Below are positions 62,007 through 64,000 of a stretch of 64,000 nt of DNA, one piece after another. Positions within the stretch are counted from its first letter, which is position 1; each line of letters begins with the position of its first letter. Source of the DNA: Candidatus Gastranaerophilales bacterium (GTDB taxonomy: Bacteria; Cyanobacteriota; Vampirovibrionia; Gastranaerophilales; Gastranaerophilaceae); the NCBI GenBank assembly GCA_944323955.1, contig CALUUK010000010.1, positions 16,222-80,221 on the forward strand. Direction: 5' to 3'. A program made the position numbers and the translations under genes. Below the pieces are notes generated by a model, which saw only the letters and a program-made list of their open reading frames with translations, was not told where the DNA came from and ran no database searches.

Positions 62007-62378
62007 TTAATAGGATGCGTTAATATATGCAAGAGCAATACTTCCTGCCGCACTTTCCGTTAAATCCGGAAATTCATTAACGGCAGCTTCGGAAATTTCA
62101 TCGTAGTCCTTTTCAAAACCTTTTATAAATCCGGAAATACGCTCTGCTTGTTCGGGTGTAACATATTTTGAAACATCAACAGTCTTTTTTGTTTTTGCTG
62201 GAACCAGATCAGCATTTTGAGCAGCTAAAAATCCCAGTACTTCATTTGAATCGACAGATTTTTTTGCCTGCGGCTGAACATTGGTTTTCTCAGAATTTTT
62301 TACTAAATCTTGTTTTTCTTCTTTTTTGGGAAGATAACTTCCGGTCACTCCGAATTTAATAGGATTAATATTTGTCAT
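62007..62378 (-). CDS. Small helical protein with N-terminal KFG element
   Basis: 123 residues from ATG 62378 (AGGAGG 5 nt upstream). INPIKFG (residues 4-10) opens the protein, then a Lys/Gln-rich linker to about 40 and a helical end (SKYVTPEQAERISGFIKGFE). No family recognised. The N-terminus resembles the SFxG element of the other tagged proteins in the window. Confidence 0.7.
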   Translation of the reverse strand: MTNINPIKFGVTGSYLPKKEEKQDLVKNSEKTNVQPQAKKSVDSNEVLGFLAAQNADLVPAKTKKTVDVSKYVTPEQAERISGFIKGFEKDYDEISEAAVNEFPDLTESAAGSIALAYINASY

Positions 62379-62502
62379 TTTTTCCTCCTTATTGTTTGTT
62401 ACACACATACTATCGACATGTTTTTAATGAACTTTAATAAAATGTCATTTTATTTATAAATTTTCGTAATATTTGTTTACAAAACTGTAAAACGGAGGTT
62501 TA

Positions 62503-63327
62503 TTATTTAAAATAAACAAAAAATCCTGCCATCAGCAAAAATATATAACCCATCGCTAAATAAGTAAAAAGTAATTTATATTTAATATATTTCTTTCTAA
62601 TCCCCAAATTAAATATTTTAGAAATAAACTCTTTGTTATTTTTATATAATTCCAAATGATTTTTAAGAAGTTCATACTTTATAGCAGTATCATGTTGTAT
62701 TTGTTCAGATGTCCTTTGATGCGATTTAATTTGTCTATAGTGAATCATTATCTTATCAATAAACTCAAATTTATAGCCTCTTTCATAAAAGTTCAACCAT
62801 AATTCCCAGTCCTCACAGCCATGAAACATACACTCTTTATAACCGCCAATTTTAACAAAATCCTTTTTTCTAAACATGGAACTTGCTGAGATTACACAAT
62901 CATACAATAATTCTTCTTCAGTGAATTTTCCGCAGAGAACTTTTTCCTTTTTAGCTCCAAATGTTTTCATTTTGCAGTATACAACACCTGCATCAGGATT
63001 TTTTTCGAGAACGTTTACCATACATTCAATACAGTCGTTTGAAATAATATCATCCGCATCCAAAGGAAATATGTATTCGCCCGTTGCTGCTTCAATTGCC
63101 ATGTTTCTTGAATACACAACCCCTTTATTTATATCATTTTCAATATAAATTATTCTTTTATATTTTCTTACATATTGCTTGAAAATTTCACGACTGTTAT
63201 CATCAGAACAATCATCAACGCAAACAAGTTCTATATTTTCATAAGTCTGGTTTAAAGCACTTTGTAATGCTTCTTCAAGATATTTTCCTTTGTTAAAACA
63301 GGGGATTATTATTGAAACTTTTTTCAT
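62503..63327 (-). CDS. GT2-family glycosyltransferase with C-terminal membrane helix
   Basis: 274 residues from ATG 63327; the frame is open to 63411 but the GT2 fold starts here. KVSIIIPCFNKGKYLEEALQ, VCVDDCSDDNS, FPLDADDIISND (DxD) and CEDWELWLNFYERGYKFEFID with the base are all present. The last 25 residues form one membrane helix (YLAMGYIFLLMAGFFVYF). Divergent from the XRE gene. Confidence 0.88.
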   Translation of the reverse strand: MKKVSIIIPCFNKGKYLEEALQSALNQTYENIELVCVDDCSDDNSREIFKQYVRKYKRIIYIENDINKGVVYSRNMAIEAATGEYIFPLDADDIISNDCIECMVNVLEKNPDAGVVYCKMKTFGAKKEKVLCGKFTEEELLYDCVISASSMFRKKDFVKIGGYKECMFHGCEDWELWLNFYERGYKFEFIDKIMIHYRQIKSHQRTSEQIQHDTAIKYELLKNHLELYKNNKEFISKIFNLGIRKKYIKYKLLFTYLAMGYIFLLMAGFFVYFK

Positions 63328-63476
63328 GTTTAATCGTCCAAAGTGATATTTTAGGTCTATTTTTTTCAAAACATCTATATTCATTATAGATATATTGATA
63401 ATTAATGTCAATTTAACAGCAATTTATCAATATATAATATGGTTTAATTTCAAAATACTAAAAGCATAATGTAAAT

Positions 63477-63800
63477 ATGTCAGATAAACTAACAAATTCT
63501 CTGGGAAAACGAATAAAAGAACTCAGAAAAAAAGCAAATCTTACACAAGATAAATTTTCAGAATTTCTCGGTATCGATTCAAAGCACTTGAGCAGAATTG
63601 AGTGCGGAAAAAATCAACCATCCTTGAGTTTAATAAAAAAAATTTCAACAATCTTAAACATTGAAATTGCTCAATTGTTTGAGGTTAGCCACCTTGATAA
63701 TAAAAAGGTGATAATTGCAAATATTAACAGCATTCTCAATGAATCAAACGAAGAAGAAGTCAGGCTATTTTATAAAATTTTGAAAAGTATAAAAAATTAA
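63477..63800 (+). CDS. XRE-family HTH regulator
   Basis: 107 residues. Residues about 9-62 form the Cro/CI-type helix-turn-helix (RIKELRKKANLTQDKFSEFL, SKHLSRIECGKNQPSLSLI). A short helical tail follows with no ligand domain. May control the divergent GT2 gene. Confidence 0.88.
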   Translation: MSDKLTNSLGKRIKELRKKANLTQDKFSEFLGIDSKHLSRIECGKNQPSLSLIKKISTILNIEIAQLFEVSHLDNKKVIIANINSILNESNEEEVRLFYKILKSIKN

Positions 63801-63833
63801 AAAGTAAGACAAAATAGCATTGTCTTACTTTTT
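63800..63833. terminator. Bidirectional terminator
   Basis: AAAAGTAAGACAA pairs with TTGTCTTACTTTT, loop of 7, ending in T5. Serves the XRE gene and, on the other strand, the tRNA-Pro transcript. Confidence 0.85.
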
Positions 63834-63839
63834 AAATGG

Positions 63840-63913
63840 TCGGGATGACAAGATTCGAACTTGCGACCCCCGCGACCCGAACACGGTGCGCTACCAAGCT
63901 GCGCTACATCCCG
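63840..63913 (-). tRNA. tRNA-Pro (anticodon CGG)
   Basis: Same acceptor stem CGGGATG/CATCCCG as the tRNA at 51274. Anticodon stem CCGTG/CGCGG with loop TTCGGGT gives CGG. Discriminator A; CCA not encoded. Confidence 0.93.
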
Positions 63914-63930
63914 ACGAGGTCTGTTATTTA

Positions 63931-64000
63931 TCGGTTTCGCGCACCTACGGTGCTACCTCTCGTAAAACCAGACATTTAGTCTGCTTTTACTCGGCAGAGT
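63931..64000 (-). repeat. Second copy of the tRNA-Pro-associated element (cut by window edge)
   Basis: 63931-63963 is identical to 51361-51393. A different hairpin (CAGAC-ATTTA-GTCTG, 63969-63983) takes the place of the AAAGCAAC hairpin. CTCGGCA-AGT follows as in the first copy. Confidence 0.7.

Noticed and set aside
1..64000. CRISPR array or transposase
   Set aside because: No regularly spaced direct repeats and no transposase or integrase motif seen on either strand.

Overview
This window is AT-rich DNA from a bacterium with an outer membrane (TolC-type efflux, sugar nucleotide enzymes) that looks anaerobic and gut-associated. The best guess is Candidatus Gastranaerophilales (Vampirovibrionia/Melainabacteria). 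That rests on overall gene style, low GC and a recurring short N-terminal Ser-Phe-x-Gly element on unrelated proteins. It is an inference, because no rRNA or marker phylogeny is available here. No CRISPR array, rRNA gene or insertion sequence was seen. Two tRNA-Pro genes lie at about 51.3 kb and 63.9 kb.

Layout. 0-2.8 kb: a self-regulated efflux operon on the minus strand (TetR/CecR-like, TolC, HlyD; it runs off the left edge). 2.8-16.4 kb: PRPP synthetase; a large EF-hand plus RelA/SpoT-synthetase-like protein with a small downstream partner; a phosphohexomutase-phosphoglucose isomerase fusion; a degenerate kinase-like protein; CstA; an MBOAT acyltransferase; and a repeat protein. 16.6-28.3 kb: a plus-strand cell-surface glycan operon of 13 genes. 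It has a dTDP-sugar 3,4-ketoisomerase, a KAS III plus its own ACP, acyl/acetyltransferases, an aminotransferase, a 2,3-dehydratase, two reductases and three glycosyltransferases. One glycosyltransferase is split by a run of 12 G, a likely phase-variation switch. 28.9-32.2 kb: two tandem WYL regulators with a DUF4127 protein. 33.9-40.6 kb: a tightly packed operon of HAD phosphatase, radical SAM protein, tagged coiled-coil protein, GH13-like protein, methyltransferase and a second radical-SAM-like protein that has lost its cluster cysteines.

40.7-64 kb is mostly housekeeping: ThrRS, IspF, HAD, Nudix, a minimal HgdB/HgdC-like pair, PEP carboxykinase, an AGCS symporter, an iron-sulfur type TrpRS, WecB, FabF, a GH38 alpha-mannosidase, a zincin-like peptidase, CutA, a GlcD-like oxidase, an HtrA-like protease without PDZ, an NfnA/SudB-like flavoprotein with a small cysteine protein, a GT2 and an XRE regulator. 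A roughly 100-bp hairpin-rich element lies beside both tRNA-Pro genes. At the first it is bounded by direct repeats of the tRNA 5' end.

Most worth following: the G12 switch in the glycan operon, the RelA/SpoT-like large protein and its neighbour, the SFxG N-terminal element, the paired active/degenerate radical SAM operon, and the tRNA-Pro-associated repeat. All functions are read from motifs by eye; no database search was run.
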